Source of the DNA: Acidobacteriota bacterium
GTDB lineage: Bacteria; Acidobacteriota; Blastocatellia; RBC074
Assembly (NCBI GenBank): GCA_018268995.1
Contig: JAFDVL010000026.1
Coordinates: 1 to 36,077 of the forward strand
Length of the DNA stretch: 36,077 nucleotides
Reading direction: 5' to 3'
Positions 7,635 through 16,270 of the stretch are shown here, piece by piece. The notes under the pieces are model-generated. The model did no database searches, was not told the origin of the DNA, and saw only the letters and a list, made by a program, of their open reading frames with translations. The translations under genes and the position numbers were made by a program. Every line of letters starts with the position of its first letter. Within the stretch, counting starts at the first letter, position 1.

Positions 7635-10243
7635 TGCTGTTCCCCGACTAACACAAACGCAGCCCAAAAATACGGATGCTGCCAAGCCCTTTGCTTTCCC
7701 TTCAGGAGGGTCAATTTCGCCTGGCGTAAAGCTTCGTCTTTCGCCAGGCCTTGCCGCAGTCTTTTATAAAAATCCTTCATTAACGATGCGGTTGCCACAT
7801 CGTTCACATTCCACAAACTCACCACGACACTATCGGCTCCGGCATACAAAAATGCGCGCGTCAGCCCGATCATGCCTTCGCCGTGCAGCAATTTGCCAAG
7901 GCCAGTGCGACAGGCAGACAGCGTGACCAAATCAGCATTCAGCTTCAAACGCAGGACTTCGCTCATTTGCAGCACACCGTCATCCTGCGAGTTCGCTTCG
8001 GCGGATAGCGCGATGCCCGAACGTGCCGGATGCTCCTCGTCTACGACCCCGTGCGCGGCGAAATGCACGTAGCGATATTTATCGAGGCTGGCGGTTTTGA
8101 CGTTCTGCTCGCGCGCCTCTGCGCCCAAAAATGTTTGCTGCTCCGTACGCGGAAACAGCGCCGCAATTTCGCTCACCTCACGCCGCGTATAAGGCAGGTT
8201 GCGCAAATCGAACATCCGCGTTGCATTCAGTGTGGGCGCAGGCGAAGTGTTTTTCTCAGACGCGGGTTCCGCCTTGTAGATCGGATCACCAAAAGCCAGC
8301 AATCCGGTGGAAGCACGAGCAGCCGAGGTCGGAGAATTCTTCAACGCCAGCAATGCCGTCGCCGAGGGCGTATAGCTGATGGCAAATCGCTCCAGCAAGT
8401 AGGCCGTCTTCGTCGGAGTGGACTGACTCACCAATGTCTCAAACGGCAGATACACCAGCGGCCCATCAGGAGCCACAATCAACTTTTTCGCGCCCATCAA
8501 ATGAGGCTCTAACGGTTGCAGCAACTTTTGATAAAGCTGCTGACTGATGGCGTTCAATTTTGTTGCCGCCGTTGCTGCTGTCAATGAAGTAATTTTGGCA
8601 TTTGTCTCCGTGCGATACTCACTCAGCAACGGACTCAGTTCTTTCCAGGGCGGCAACATCACCGCAGAAACTTTGCCGTTATAAATCACCCAGGCAAAGG
8701 ATTTTTTCTCGTGTAAGACATATTCGATCAATGCCGTATCTGCCAGGAGTAACCCTTTGGTAATTTGTGCGGCCTTGATCGGCTGCGGGTATTTCACACT
8801 GGCATATTGTGGAGTCGTGCGATGTAGCTCCAACTGAAATCCTTCCAATCTGGCTTCGGCTTTTTTCAATTCCTCACGCAAGACAACCTCACGGTCAGAC
8901 GATAATTTGGGTTGCCAAAGCTCCTTTTGCACACGGGCGATGTCGGTCAGGATTTTCTCTTCGGTGGCTTTTTGTTCAGCGCTGAGCGCGTTGCGCAAAT
9001 CAATCCGCGATTCAGTCAGGAGGTCGAGAAATGCGCGGGCGTGCCAGGTTTCAGCAATTTCCAAGGCTTCTTCGTGCCGTCCCAGCTGCGTCAGCAAATC
9101 AATCGCTTCCAGGAAAATATGCTGATTGGTGGTGTGCAGCTGAGCGCGTGCGGTTTCAGTCGGCAGCGAAAAAAGACGGGCACGTTCCAGCAGGGCTAAC
9201 GATTCACGCAAATTATTCAGCGCCTCATTTTCCAACCCCAAAGCGCGATTGGCCAATGCGCGCGGATAAAGATATTTTGCTTCGCTGCTGGGGCTGCGGT
9301 CGGTTTGTCGCAGCATCGTCAGGGATCTGGTTGAATAATCTAAGGCCAATTCCGCTTTCCCTGACAACGCATAGATGAGCGATAAATTATTCAGCACGGC
9401 GCTTTCGGCGAGAGGCACTTTCATAATTTGCGCCAGTTTCAGAGTCTCTTCCCACGCTGCGGCAGAACGATCCAGGTATCCCGCCGCATAATGAATCAAT
9501 GCCAGATTATTGACCGTTTGAAAACGCGAAGGATTATCTGTCACGACGTTTTCAAGCGCCTTTGCACGCTCACACCACGCAACCGCATCCGCATATTTTG
9601 AAAGCGCCCCAGAGACGGCACCTAACGAATTCAGAATACTGTGTTCCAATCTTGGCGATTTCAGTTCCCGCGCAAGAGCAAACGCCTGTTGCAAATAGCT
9701 CTCTGCCTGCGGATAGTCGCCGATTTGCGTGAATAGATTGCCCATTTCGCGCAACTGTGAGGCCTCGCCCACGCGATCCTGCCGGGCGCGACAAAGCGCC
9801 AGCGACTGCTGATTAAAGAAAAATGCTTCCTCGTATTTGCCAACTGTTCGCAATAAAACTGCCGCGCTGTTCAGTGCCAGCAATTGCAGGCGTTGATCTC
9901 CGGCCTCTCCGGCCAACGTGGCTGCTTGCTTGAAAGGTTCGATGGCTTCTTCGATCCGTCCGCCATGAAATGAGGATAAAGCGACATAATTTAATGAGCG
10001 CGACTGTCGCACTTTATCTTCAAGTTTACGGCTCAAGGTCAACGCTTCTTTGGCTTTTTGGCCGACTTCCTCAAAAGCGCCTTTCCCCAGCAACGCGCGA
10101 CACTCGTTGATGAGTTGGTCTATTCGTGCGGCTTCGGGGGACGTGGGCGGTGTTTGGGAAGAAGTGAATTGGAAAGCTGCCACCTGAGCCGAAAGGCAGA
10201 AAACGAGCAGAAAAAGGCGTGTAACAATGGCTCCAGGATTCAT
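7631..10243 (-). CDS. Secreted TPR-CHAT protein (caspase-like), upstream copy
   Basis: An 870-residue paralogue of the next gene with the same architecture: signal peptide (MNPGAIVTRLFLLVFCLSA start), TPR array, linker and CHAT domain with His731 (AAHG) and Cys778 (SACRTG). The two copies are alike along their whole length and especially in the last 250 residues, which points to tandem duplication. The TPR regions are the more divergent, as expected if the two recognise different partners. It lies 143 bp downstream of the zinc-finger anti-sigma-like gene and overlaps the next CHAT gene by 4 nt, so it is probably in one operon with both. No TGATACA-type promoter is visible in front of it. Confidence 0.9.
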   Translation of the reverse strand: MNPGAIVTRLFLLVFCLSAQVAAFQFTSSQTPPTSPEAARIDQLINECRALLGKGAFEEVGQKAKEALTLSRKLEDKVRQSRSLNYVALSSFHGGRIEEAIEPFKQAATLAGEAGDQRLQLLALNSAAVLLRTVGKYEEAFFFNQQSLALCRARQDRVGEASQLREMGNLFTQIGDYPQAESYLQQAFALARELKSPRLEHSILNSLGAVSGALSKYADAVAWCERAKALENVVTDNPSRFQTVNNLALIHYAAGYLDRSAAAWEETLKLAQIMKVPLAESAVLNNLSLIYALSGKAELALDYSTRSLTMLRQTDRSPSSEAKYLYPRALANRALGLENEALNNLRESLALLERARLFSLPTETARAQLHTTNQHIFLEAIDLLTQLGRHEEALEIAETWHARAFLDLLTESRIDLRNALSAEQKATEEKILTDIARVQKELWQPKLSSDREVVLREELKKAEARLEGFQLELHRTTPQYASVKYPQPIKAAQITKGLLLADTALIEYVLHEKKSFAWVIYNGKVSAVMLPPWKELSPLLSEYRTETNAKITSLTAATAATKLNAISQQLYQKLLQPLEPHLMGAKKLIVAPDGPLVYLPFETLVSQSTPTKTAYLLERFAISYTPSATALLALKNSPTSAARASTGLLAFGDPIYKAEPASEKNTSPAPTLNATRMFDLRNLPYTRREVSEIAALFPRTEQQTFLGAEAREQNVKTASLDKYRYVHFAAHGVVDEEHPARSGIALSAEANSQDDGVLQMSEVLRLKLNADLVTLSACRTGLGKLLHGEGMIGLTRAFLYAGADSVVVSLWNVNDVATASLMKDFYKRLRQGLAKDEALRQAKLTLLKGKQRAWQHPYFWAAFVLVGEQQ

Positions 10244-10386
10244 AACAACCTCAGTTTGGGCAGTAGTTCGGCTCCTGAGTCCTGGTAAAGTGCAACCTAA
10301 AAACTTTTCCTGGCGAGATTGGGGCGGGACTCAGGAAAAAGTGTTCGACCTTATTGTAAACCTAGCAGACGGTTTTGGCGCAAGAC

Positions 10387-11259
10387 TTACTTGCGAAGCG
10401 TCAAATCGTATTCGCCGACAAATTCTTTTTGCTGTTTATTCAGACCGAACAGCTTCACCAGATATTTTCCGGGCGGCATTTGTTGCGTAGAAACGCTGGC
10501 AGCCAGTGCCCCATACGAATTGGCCTTCAACCCGTTAATGGTTTTGATCGCCCGCCCGCTGGCATCGAAGACTTGCATTTGAAAACTATCGAAACGCCCT
10601 CCGGCCTCGACTTCAACCCACAACGTCAGGGAGTTCGCATTTTCCGGCAGCTTGAAATTGGTGCCGGATTTGGCGTCACGCGTGGATTCCAAAATCACAA
10701 CCGGGACATTGGCTTTTGTCTCAGTATTGGTTCGATTGGGCGAAGTTACAGGCGCGGGCGTGGGCGTTTCGTTGCGAGCGATTTTGTTTTCCAACTCTTC
10801 GCGTTTTTTCTTTTCGCTCTCGGCACGCTCGCGTTCTTTCTCTAAATCCGCTGGGGTAATTTGCGGGGTTTGCGCAGTTCGTTGTTCGGCGACCTCGCGT
10901 GCCTGTCGTTCTTGAGCGATCTCGGATTGCATCTGGGGGATTTGCTTGAAGACAATCCAGCCCAATGCAACTGCCAGAAGCAAACACGCCGTCGCGGCCA
11001 GTGCGAAAGCAGGCGTAAACCAGCTTGACCACCAGGAAGCAGCCGGACTACTGGCAACCTCACGCGCGCTTTCGGCTAAGGTGCCCAGGCGCGAGGAGCG
11101 TTGGACGCCCGCGATGAATTTTGCCGTGGTTTGTACCTGCTCAAAACATTCGTCACACGCGAAATAATGCTCTTGAAAGGTGCGCCGTTCCTCCGGCTTG
11201 AGCTGGTGCCGAACGTAGCGTTCGATAATATCTTGTTGTTCGATCTCGTGATGATTCAT
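10387..11259 (-). CDS. Membrane zinc-finger anti-sigma-like protein with C-terminal beta domain
   Basis: A 290-residue single-pass protein. The N-terminus has the putative zinc-finger of anti-sigma factors, H-x3-C-x2-C (His31, Cys35, Cys38 in HYFACDEC). A transmembrane helix lies near residues 80-105, followed by a charged coiled coil (about 110-165), a proline/threonine linker and a beta-rich extracytoplasmic domain (about 187-290). The ATG at 11259 is chosen because AGGTGA lies at proper spacing, whereas the in-frame GTG upstream is part of that ribosome site. Position between the ECF sigma gene and the two secreted CHAT genes suggests it senses or gates the sigma factor. It is not directly adjacent to the sigma gene, and it could instead partner another sigma factor. 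Confidence 0.8.
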   Translation of the reverse strand: MNHHEIEQQDIIERYVRHQLKPEERRTFQEHYFACDECFEQVQTTAKFIAGVQRSSRLGTLAESAREVASSPAASWWSSWFTPAFALAATACLLLAVALGWIVFKQIPQMQSEIAQERQAREVAEQRTAQTPQITPADLEKERERAESEKKKREELENKIARNETPTPAPVTSPNRTNTETKANVPVVILESTRDAKSGTNFKLPENANSLTLWVEVEAGGRFDSFQMQVFDASGRAIKTINGLKANSYGALAASVSTQQMPPGKYLVKLFGLNKQQKEFVGEYDLTLRK

Positions 11260-11361
11260 TGCATTCACCTACTTCCCTTCCTCACACCGCCGATACGGTA
11301 CGAGGAGCGATGGCAACTTGGTGCGCGCCAGCTCGCTACCGCTCGCCGTACTGTACCACAT

Positions 11362-12396
11362 CTATGGAAGTTTGAATTGTTTCAGCCATTGCCAGTTTAA
11401 TTCCGCGCCATGCACGGGATGATTTTTGCCGTTGGGATATTCGTGCTCCATGCCTTTCACAAACGCCAACCGAAAGACGTTGTTCGGATCGCCCGATGTT
11501 CCTTTGGCATCCAGCCAAATGATGTTGTTCGGATTGCCGCCCGTCGTGTATTTCGGGCTAAGCTTGAAGGTCTGCATATACAGATTCATCGCCCCTTTCA
11601 TATACGGTTTCGCCAGAATTTGATTGAAGTCCATCGGTACGCTCTGCCCGCCAAACATCCCCATATAATGCGGGTCTTCGGTTCCTTCCTGCCAGATATT
11701 CGGGACAAGCCGTTTGGGAGGAACAGGCGGTGCAACGCCCAGATGCCCGACGAACCCGGCGATCCGCTCTGACATTTCGATGCCGACGCGCGCCGCCATC
11801 TGTGAGCCATTGGAAAAGCCGACGAAGTAAATCATCTTCGCATTGACGTTGAATTTCGCACTGACCTCATCCAGCACTTGATTCAAGAATTTGACGTCGT
11901 CTCTGGGCGTCACACCAGCGCAGAAGGTAAAGCCGTCAGGATAGGAACTCCATTTCAATGTGTTTCCCTGCTTGCCGTCATCAATCACACATTGTTTCCA
12001 GGAAGACGGGAACACTGTAATCAGGTTTTCCGTTTCGCCGACGTCTTTCCAGCCGGAGATGTTGTAAAACTGCTCGCCGGTTTGTCCCGTGCCGTGCAGC
12101 ATAACCACGACGGGAACCGCCGTGGCTTTGTTATAGCTTTTCGGAACGTGAACATAATAGACGCGCGTGTCGCCGTTCACATTGGTCGTGAAGCGATTCT
12201 TGCCGACGACGTACGAACCATTGTTATTCGGCTTGGCATTCGCTTCCGTTTTAGTTTCGCCTTTATTTTCGGCGCGCTTTTGCCGTGCTTCCCGAATCTT
12301 TTCGCCGAGCGGGCCGCGTTGGCGTTGATTGGTTTGCGCAATGGCAGTGGCTGCGATTGCGACGAGGATTAATGCGAATCGTAGTTGGTTTTTCAT
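11362..12396 (-). CDS. Secreted alpha/beta-hydrolase esterase (PHB depolymerase/feruloyl-esterase-like), paralogue 1
   Basis: A 344-residue secreted esterase of the polyhydroxybutyrate-depolymerase/LpqC-like group. It has a signal peptide ending AIA|Q and a basic linker (KIREARQKRAENK). The hydrolase fold includes the oxyanion strand VMLHGT (98-103), the nucleophile elbow GFSNG with Ser195, and a likely catalytic His in the final GMEHEYPNGKN stretch. The start at 12396 is chosen because longer in-frame starts overlap the promoter at 12469-12505. No clear Shine-Dalgarno precedes it. It is preceded by TGATACA promoter P7 and followed by an imperfect inverted repeat (about 11288-11355). About 60-65% similar by eye to the next gene. 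Confidence 0.85.
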   Translation of the reverse strand: MKNQLRFALILVAIAATAIAQTNQRQRGPLGEKIREARQKRAENKGETKTEANAKPNNNGSYVVGKNRFTTNVNGDTRVYYVHVPKSYNKATAVPVVVMLHGTGQTGEQFYNISGWKDVGETENLITVFPSSWKQCVIDDGKQGNTLKWSSYPDGFTFCAGVTPRDDVKFLNQVLDEVSAKFNVNAKMIYFVGFSNGSQMAARVGIEMSERIAGFVGHLGVAPPVPPKRLVPNIWQEGTEDPHYMGMFGGQSVPMDFNQILAKPYMKGAMNLYMQTFKLSPKYTTGGNPNNIIWLDAKGTSGDPNNVFRLAFVKGMEHEYPNGKNHPVHGAELNWQWLKQFKLP

Positions 12397-12468
12397 GGTG
12401 CAGCAGTCCGATAGTGTAGCCGTTCTTGGTGGAAAGAACGGGGAGTTGTTTTCGCTCCCCGCCCCTGC

Positions 12469-12505
12469 TTCGTTAAGTAGTGTCAGCAACACGTTTTTTG
12501 TATCA
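12469..12505 (-). promoter_or_regulatory. ECF-type promoter P7 (esterase 1)
   Basis: On the minus strand: TGATACA (12505-12499), exactly 16 nt, then CACTACTTAACGAA (12482-12469). It matches the shared consensus perfectly and lies about 75 nt upstream of the esterase start at 12396. Confidence 0.88.
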
Positions 12506-12548
12506 AAGTTTTTTGGGGGAGCTAGCCAGCCGTGTAGCGGCGTTTGAA

Positions 12549-12689
12549 TTTAGGCAGGTCATTTATGGCCTGTGTTAGATGTGCGCGATTGCGCCGTCGC
12601 GTAGCGACGATTGAGGAGATGTTCAATCGTCGCTACGCGACGCCATGTGCCTTATGCTCGCCTAACATGCCATAAATGACCTGCCTAAA
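12549..12689. mobile_element. Nested perfect inverted repeats, MITE-like element
   Basis: This 141-bp element fills the gap between the two esterase genes. The outer 21-bp arms (12549-12569 and 12669-12689) are perfect complements. An inner perfect 20-bp stem (12595-12614 and 12623-12642) with an 8-nt loop sits inside them, and the intervening segments pair only imperfectly. No coding potential is seen. The nested palindrome layout is typical of non-autonomous miniature elements or long REP-type hairpins, and may also terminate transcription from the upstream esterase. The rest of the 12397-12725 gene-free stretch holds only promoter P7 and the esterase leader. Confidence 0.75.
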
Positions 12690-12725
12690 CTCGACTGTCC
12701 CGCGGGGACGAAAACGGCTGATTTT

Positions 12726-13757
12726 TTACGGCAGCTTGAACTGCTTCAACCACTGCCAATTCATTTGCGCACCATTCAGCGGAAAGTTTTTGCCGTTGGG
12801 ATACATGTGCGTCATCCCGTTGATGACAGCGATGCGGAACACATTGTTCGGATCGCCCGATGTACCTTTGGCTTCGATCCAGAGCAGTTTGTTCGGATCG
12901 CCGCCCGTTTTGTATTGCGAACCCAATTGATACGTTTTGGTATAAGTTCCCATCACACCTTTCATGAAGCTGTTATTCATCAATTGATTGATGTCCATTG
13001 GTGCCGGTTGACCGCCAAAGGCATTAAAGAACCGGTCGTCGTTCGAGCCAAATTGGAACAAATTCGGCAACAATCGTTTCGGCGTGTACGAAGTGCCGGG
13101 CTTCAGCATTCCCGCGCTGGACACAACCGCAGCCACACGATCCGACATTTCGACGCCGATGCGCGCCGTCATTTGCCCGCCGTTGGAAAAGCCGACGAAG
13201 TAAATCATCTTCTGATCCACGTTGAATTTCGCGCGCATCTCGTCAATCACTTGATTCAAAAACTTGATGTCGTCTTTGGGAACTTCGCCAGGGCAATATT
13301 CAAAGCTGCCGGGATAGATATTCCACTTCGTCGTGTTTTTGCGCGCGCCGTCTTCAATAATGCAATGCCTCCACGACGAAGGGTACACGGTCAAAATGTT
13401 TTCAGTTTCGCCGAGTTCTTTCCAGCCCGAAATGTTGTAAAACTTCAAGCCGTCGCCGCTCGTGCCATGCAGCATAAAGACAACCGGGGTCGCAGCGTTT
13501 TTGTTATAGCTCTTCGGCACGTGGACATAGTATTCGCGCGTGTCGCCGTTCACATTCGTCGTAAAGCGATTTTTGCCGACGATGTAGGAACCGTTATTGC
13601 TGGGCCTGGCGTTGTTCTCGCCTTTGTTTTCAGCACGATTTTGCCGTGCCTGACGAATCTTTTCGGCAAGCGGCCCCTGGCGGCGTTGATTGGTTTGGGC
13701 AAATAAGCCGATGGCGGTTACGGCAATGAGGATAGCGAGTAGGATTTGTTTTTTCAT
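12726..13757 (-). CDS. Secreted alpha/beta-hydrolase esterase, paralogue 2
   Basis: A 343-residue close paralogue of the neighbouring esterase. It has a signal peptide ending LFA|Q, the same basic linker (KIRQARQNRAENK), VVFMLHGTS oxyanion segment, nucleophile Ser191 in GFSNG, and the terminal GMTHMYPNGKN His motif. The ATG at 13757 has AAAGGAAG in front; the longer in-frame start lacks one. Promoter P8 lies about 60 nt upstream and overlaps the end of the sigma gene, so this esterase is the first transcribed target next to its presumed regulator. Natural substrate unknown: polyester, feruloyl or acetyl ester are all compatible with the fold. Confidence 0.86.
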   Translation of the reverse strand: MKKQILLAILIAVTAIGLFAQTNQRRQGPLAEKIRQARQNRAENKGENNARPSNNGSYIVGKNRFTTNVNGDTREYYVHVPKSYNKNAATPVVFMLHGTSGDGLKFYNISGWKELGETENILTVYPSSWRHCIIEDGARKNTTKWNIYPGSFEYCPGEVPKDDIKFLNQVIDEMRAKFNVDQKMIYFVGFSNGGQMTARIGVEMSDRVAAVVSSAGMLKPGTSYTPKRLLPNLFQFGSNDDRFFNAFGGQPAPMDINQLMNNSFMKGVMGTYTKTYQLGSQYKTGGDPNKLLWIEAKGTSGDPNNVFRIAVINGMTHMYPNGKNFPLNGAQMNWQWLKQFKLP

Positions 13758-13814
13758 GTTGCAGCTTCCTTTCACGAATCAAGGGGTAATGGTTGTCACC
13801 GTTTCACTTCCCGG

Positions 13815-13851
13815 TTCGCTACTTAGTGTTGCTGCACGACAATTTGTATCA
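13815..13851 (-). promoter_or_regulatory. ECF-type promoter P8 (esterase 2), overlapping the sigma stop codon
   Basis: On the minus strand: TGATACA (13851-13845), 16 nt, then CACTAAGTAGCGAA (13828-13815). It is the most divergent second box of the set, but with intact spacing and CGAA end. The TGA of TGATACA is the stop codon of the ECF sigma gene. Confidence 0.8.
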
Positions 13852-14412
13852 GGCGGTGGCGAGTTTTTTGTAAATTTCGCGGAAGGCTTGTAAGGTGCGC
13901 GATTTGATGAGTCGTAAGCGATCTTCTTTAATACCAAGGCGGGCTGAGATTTCTTCCTTCGACAGCTCCTCATAATAATACATGCGTAAAAATTGTTGTT
14001 CGCGCGGCTTCAGTTTGTTGACCGCTTGTTCCAGCGCACGACTGGTTTCCGCATCCAGAAAGACATCTTCCAACGAGCCATCGCTGGCGACATCATATTC
14101 GTAATCTTCGAGCGAATCGGTTTTGTATTTGTGCCGCACGTGTTCGCGGATGATGTTCAGGGCAAAGCCGACAATAAAGGAAGGCAACGAATCCGCCGAA
14201 CGCAGTTTGCCCTCGCGCAAGGCTTGAATCACGCGCAGGAACGTTTCAGCGCGAATGTCTTCGGCATCATCTTTGGAATGCAATTCGCTGAGTGCAAGAA
14301 AATAGATACGACTCGAAAACTTCTCATACAGGGCCTCCTCAGCCGCTGTATCACCTTGCTGGATGCGAGTAACTAATTCGTTGTGGGGAAAAGCATCAGC
14401 GCTCCGTTGCAT
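13849..14412 (-). CDS. ECF-family RNA polymerase sigma factor
   Basis: A 187-residue sigma70-family factor with only regions 2 and 4. Region 2 (about 12-90) includes AEEALYEKFSSRIYF and the DAEDIRAETFLRVI core-binding/-10 recognition block. Region 4 (about 130-182) includes LKPREQQFLRMYYYEELSKEEI and a helix-turn-helix with RLGIKEDRLRLIKSRT. The acidic linker (about 105-122) is ordinary for the group. No zinc-finger anti-sigma gene is immediately downstream; the nearest is 2.6 kb away in the same direction. No TGATACA site is seen upstream of its own start, so it does not look autoregulated by that motif. It is flanked on both sides by target promoters P8 and P1, which makes it the likely regulator of the set. 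Confidence 0.92.
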   Translation of the reverse strand: MQRSADAFPHNELVTRIQQGDTAAEEALYEKFSSRIYFLALSELHSKDDAEDIRAETFLRVIQALREGKLRSADSLPSFIVGFALNIIREHVRHKYKTDSLEDYEYDVASDGSLEDVFLDAETSRALEQAVNKLKPREQQFLRMYYYEELSKEEISARLGIKEDRLRLIKSRTLQAFREIYKKLATA

Positions 14413-14485
14413 ATCGTTGGGGATTCTACCCTTAAATCAAATGAGCGGGCAATGAGGCGTCTCGACAAAATAACAAAAAAAAGAC

Positions 14486-14522
14486 TGATACAGTTTGGAC
14501 ATTCGCCGCACTACTTACCGAG
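14486..14522 (+). promoter_or_regulatory. ECF-type promoter P1 (CsgG-like gene)
   Basis: TGATACA (14486-14492), 16 nt, CACTACTTACCGAG (14509-14522). It matches the shared consensus fully and points away from the sigma gene, which starts at 14412 on the other strand. The leader to the ATG at 14592 is about 70 nt. Confidence 0.88.
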
Positions 14523-14591
14523 ATCGAAATGCTGGTGCCAATTGCACTGGCTAAAAAGAAGAAGCTCGCTGGTTCAAAAAGGAGACACGCT

Positions 14592-15269
14592 ATGAAAAAG
14601 ATCATCACGACCATCACGACTATTGCTCTGGCGTTCGCGCTTTCGACCGTTGCGTTTGGACAGAAAACAGCCCGCCAGAGAAAAGCGGCAAGAGCTGGCA
14701 ATGCTGAGGTACAACCAAACGCCAAAGGACAGCGCCTGGCAGTGCTTCCCTTCCAACACAAAGCAGACAATCAATGGTGGTATCACGGCGGGGCAGAAGC
14801 CGCGCAGGATGTGTTTGTCACCGAATTGGTCAGGAGCGGCAAATTCAGTGGCGTCGTCGAGCGCGAACAATTGGCAGCCCAGCTGAAACAGAACAATCTG
14901 ACGCTCAGTGGTGACGTTGATCCCAGCACAGCGGTCAAGGTCGGCAAACTGCTGGGAGTGAATTATCTGCTGACGGGCAGTGTGACTGAGTATGGAAACA
15001 CCAGTGTCGGCGGTGGCGGTTTCGGCAAAGCAAGAAAAGCCAAACCAGGAATGAGAGTAACGACCAACTTGATTGATACCAGCACAGGCGAGATTGTTTG
15101 GGCCGATGAGGTGCGATCCAGCAATGTCTCCGTCTTTGGCGTCGGCGGTGGCGTAGATGACAATCGCCGGTCCAGTAAGTTGATGCAGGATTGTGCGCGG
15201 CAGGTAGGGCAAAAATTTGCGGCAGCACCGGAGCTATCGCAATTGGTGAAAACGCCCAGGCGAAAATAA
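14592..15269 (+). CDS. CsgG/FlgO-like secreted or lipid-free outer-membrane-associated protein
   Basis: A 225-residue protein with signal peptide (cleavage near AFG|Q), a basic stretch, and a CsgG-type alpha/beta domain: RLAVLPFQ strand, FVTELVRSGKFSGVVERE, QLAAQLKQNN, VGKLLGVNYLLTGSVTEY and TTNLIDTSTGEIVWADE. CsgG relatives build outer-membrane secretion channels or bind the periplasmic peptidoglycan. This copy lacks a lipobox cysteine, so a true CsgG pore is unlikely and a periplasmic role is inferred. The ATG at 14592 is chosen for AAAAAGGAGACACGC in front. A 38-nt stretch (about 15069-15107) encoding the LIDTSTGEIVWA strand is copied twice in the gene at 23224. Confidence 0.8.
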   Translation: MKKIITTITTIALAFALSTVAFGQKTARQRKAARAGNAEVQPNAKGQRLAVLPFQHKADNQWWYHGGAEAAQDVFVTELVRSGKFSGVVEREQLAAQLKQNNLTLSGDVDPSTAVKVGKLLGVNYLLTGSVTEYGNTSVGGGGFGKARKAKPGMRVTTNLIDTSTGEIVWADEVRSSNVSVFGVGGGVDDNRRSSKLMQDCARQVGQKFAAAPELSQLVKTPRRK

Positions 15270-15301
15270 CGCACGGGGTGAAATATTTTTGCCAAAAACT
15301 C

Positions 15302-15338
15302 TGATACATTCGGCGACCTCGCCACACTATTAAACGAA
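15302..15338 (+). promoter_or_regulatory. ECF-type promoter P2 (47-codon gene)
   Basis: TGATACA (15302-15308), 16 nt, CACTATTAAACGAA (15325-15338). It lies about 65 nt upstream of the small gene starting at 15404, and 33 nt after the stop of the CsgG-like gene. Confidence 0.85.
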
Positions 15339-15403
15339 TCCGTGAGAATGCGATGTCCAGACAAGAAATGGTTCATCAAAAAGATAGTAAATCCAGGAGA
15401 CAT

Positions 15404-15548
15404 CATGACAAATCGTAACATCTTCACCGCCTTGCTGCTGAATGTCAGTGCCCCAACGGCTGTTGATCGCAAACAGCACGGCATTCCGGCACCTGCGCCC
15501 TCCCCCAAGCGCGCAAAAGCGATCCAAATCCCCAAACCGAAAAATTAG
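15404..15548 (+). CDS. Small basic protein of the regulon (47 residues)
   Basis: A 47-residue predicted product, MTNRNIFTALLLNVSA then a basic, proline-rich tail ending PKPKN. The ATG follows AGGAGACATC, the same ribosome site used by other members of the promoter set, and lies the usual distance from P2. This start lies well within the transcript, whereas the longer in-frame start at 15342 would sit right at the transcription start. The N-terminus is too short for a clear signal peptide. Coding status rests mainly on promoter plus ribosome site; function unknown. Confidence 0.55.
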
Positions 15549-15731
15549 CTTTTTTAAGTTTCACCACGTCAGTGATTGAATCGGCTGGCCACGAGGCCCG
15601 TTGAGGCAAAGCTGACATTTTCAAACCACAAATAAGCAGACAGGTACGAGGTGAAAGCGTTCAGATCGCCATCGCAGGCGTGAGCTGTGCCTGCCTGCTC
15701 CTTTAACGAACAAACTAATGAGGAGAAAACT

Positions 15732-16199
15732 ATGAAGAAAACTATGACCATTATCGCCATCGCAATTGCAGTCGGGATCGCCACTTTTTCCGCCTTGCAA
15801 TTCAATACAAAAGTAACGCCAAACATCACAGTACAGGCCGCTGCGCCCTTCTTTGGTGATGCGTGTAAAAACGTGAAGTTCAGCGTCAAGAATCAGCACA
15901 ACTCCGGCGGAAGAATCGAAATCCGCGAGGTGCAGTATTTCAACAAGGCCAACGGCAAATGGCAGACCGAACAAGTCTCGAATAAGGAAGCCGCCCAGGG
16001 CGCAACCGTGACGACGACTGGCGACGATTTGCGCGATTCTGAAGGCGAACAGATCACCAAGGTCAAATTCAAATACAAATATTTGCCGACCGGACGCGGA
16101 GCCAATTGGTCAGATGAAATCGTAAGCAATGAATTCGTCCCCAGCAGCCCGGTCTGCAACGCAGGCAGGACGTATGGCACATTCACTTTAGTCCGCTAA
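15732..16199 (+). CDS. Secreted hypothetical protein
   Basis: A 155-residue protein with a hydrophobic N-terminal segment (MKKTMTIIAIAIAVGIATFS) suited to a signal peptide or anchor. It is followed by a compact beta-rich domain with two cysteines (in DACKNVKF and SPVCNAG) that could form a disulfide. The start is supported by GAGGAGAAAACT immediately upstream. No TGATACA site is visible in the 180 bp before it, so it may be read through from P2 or have another promoter. A rho-independent terminator follows at 16214. Family not recognised. Confidence 0.75.
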   Translation: MKKTMTIIAIAIAVGIATFSALQFNTKVTPNITVQAAAPFFGDACKNVKFSVKNQHNSGGRIEIREVQYFNKANGKWQTEQVSNKEAAQGATVTTTGDDLRDSEGEQITKVKFKYKYLPTGRGANWSDEIVSNEFVPSSPVCNAGRTYGTFTLVR

Positions 16200-16213
16200 A
16201 TTTCTCAACCCAG

Positions 16214-16252
16214 GGATGGCAGAGCCTCGCTTTGCCATCCTCACTCTTTTTT
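16214..16252 (+). terminator. Rho-independent terminator
   Basis: Arms GGATGGCA (16214-16221) and TGCCATCC (16233-16240), with additional pairing inward (GAGC/GCTTT region). A six-T run follows at 16247-16252. It lies between the gene ending at 16199 and the gene starting at 16271. Confidence 0.8.
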
Positions 16253-16270
16253 CTACGAGGAACCACTTAT

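Noticed and set aside
11288..11355. Classic rho-independent terminator after esterase 1
   Set aside because: There is an imperfect inverted repeat with GGTAC/GTACC ends, but no T-run on the transcribed side.
12765..13706. Plus-strand open frame (313 codons) opposite esterase 2
   Set aside because: Antisense to a conserved secreted hydrolase with start, signal peptide and promoter; no independent evidence.
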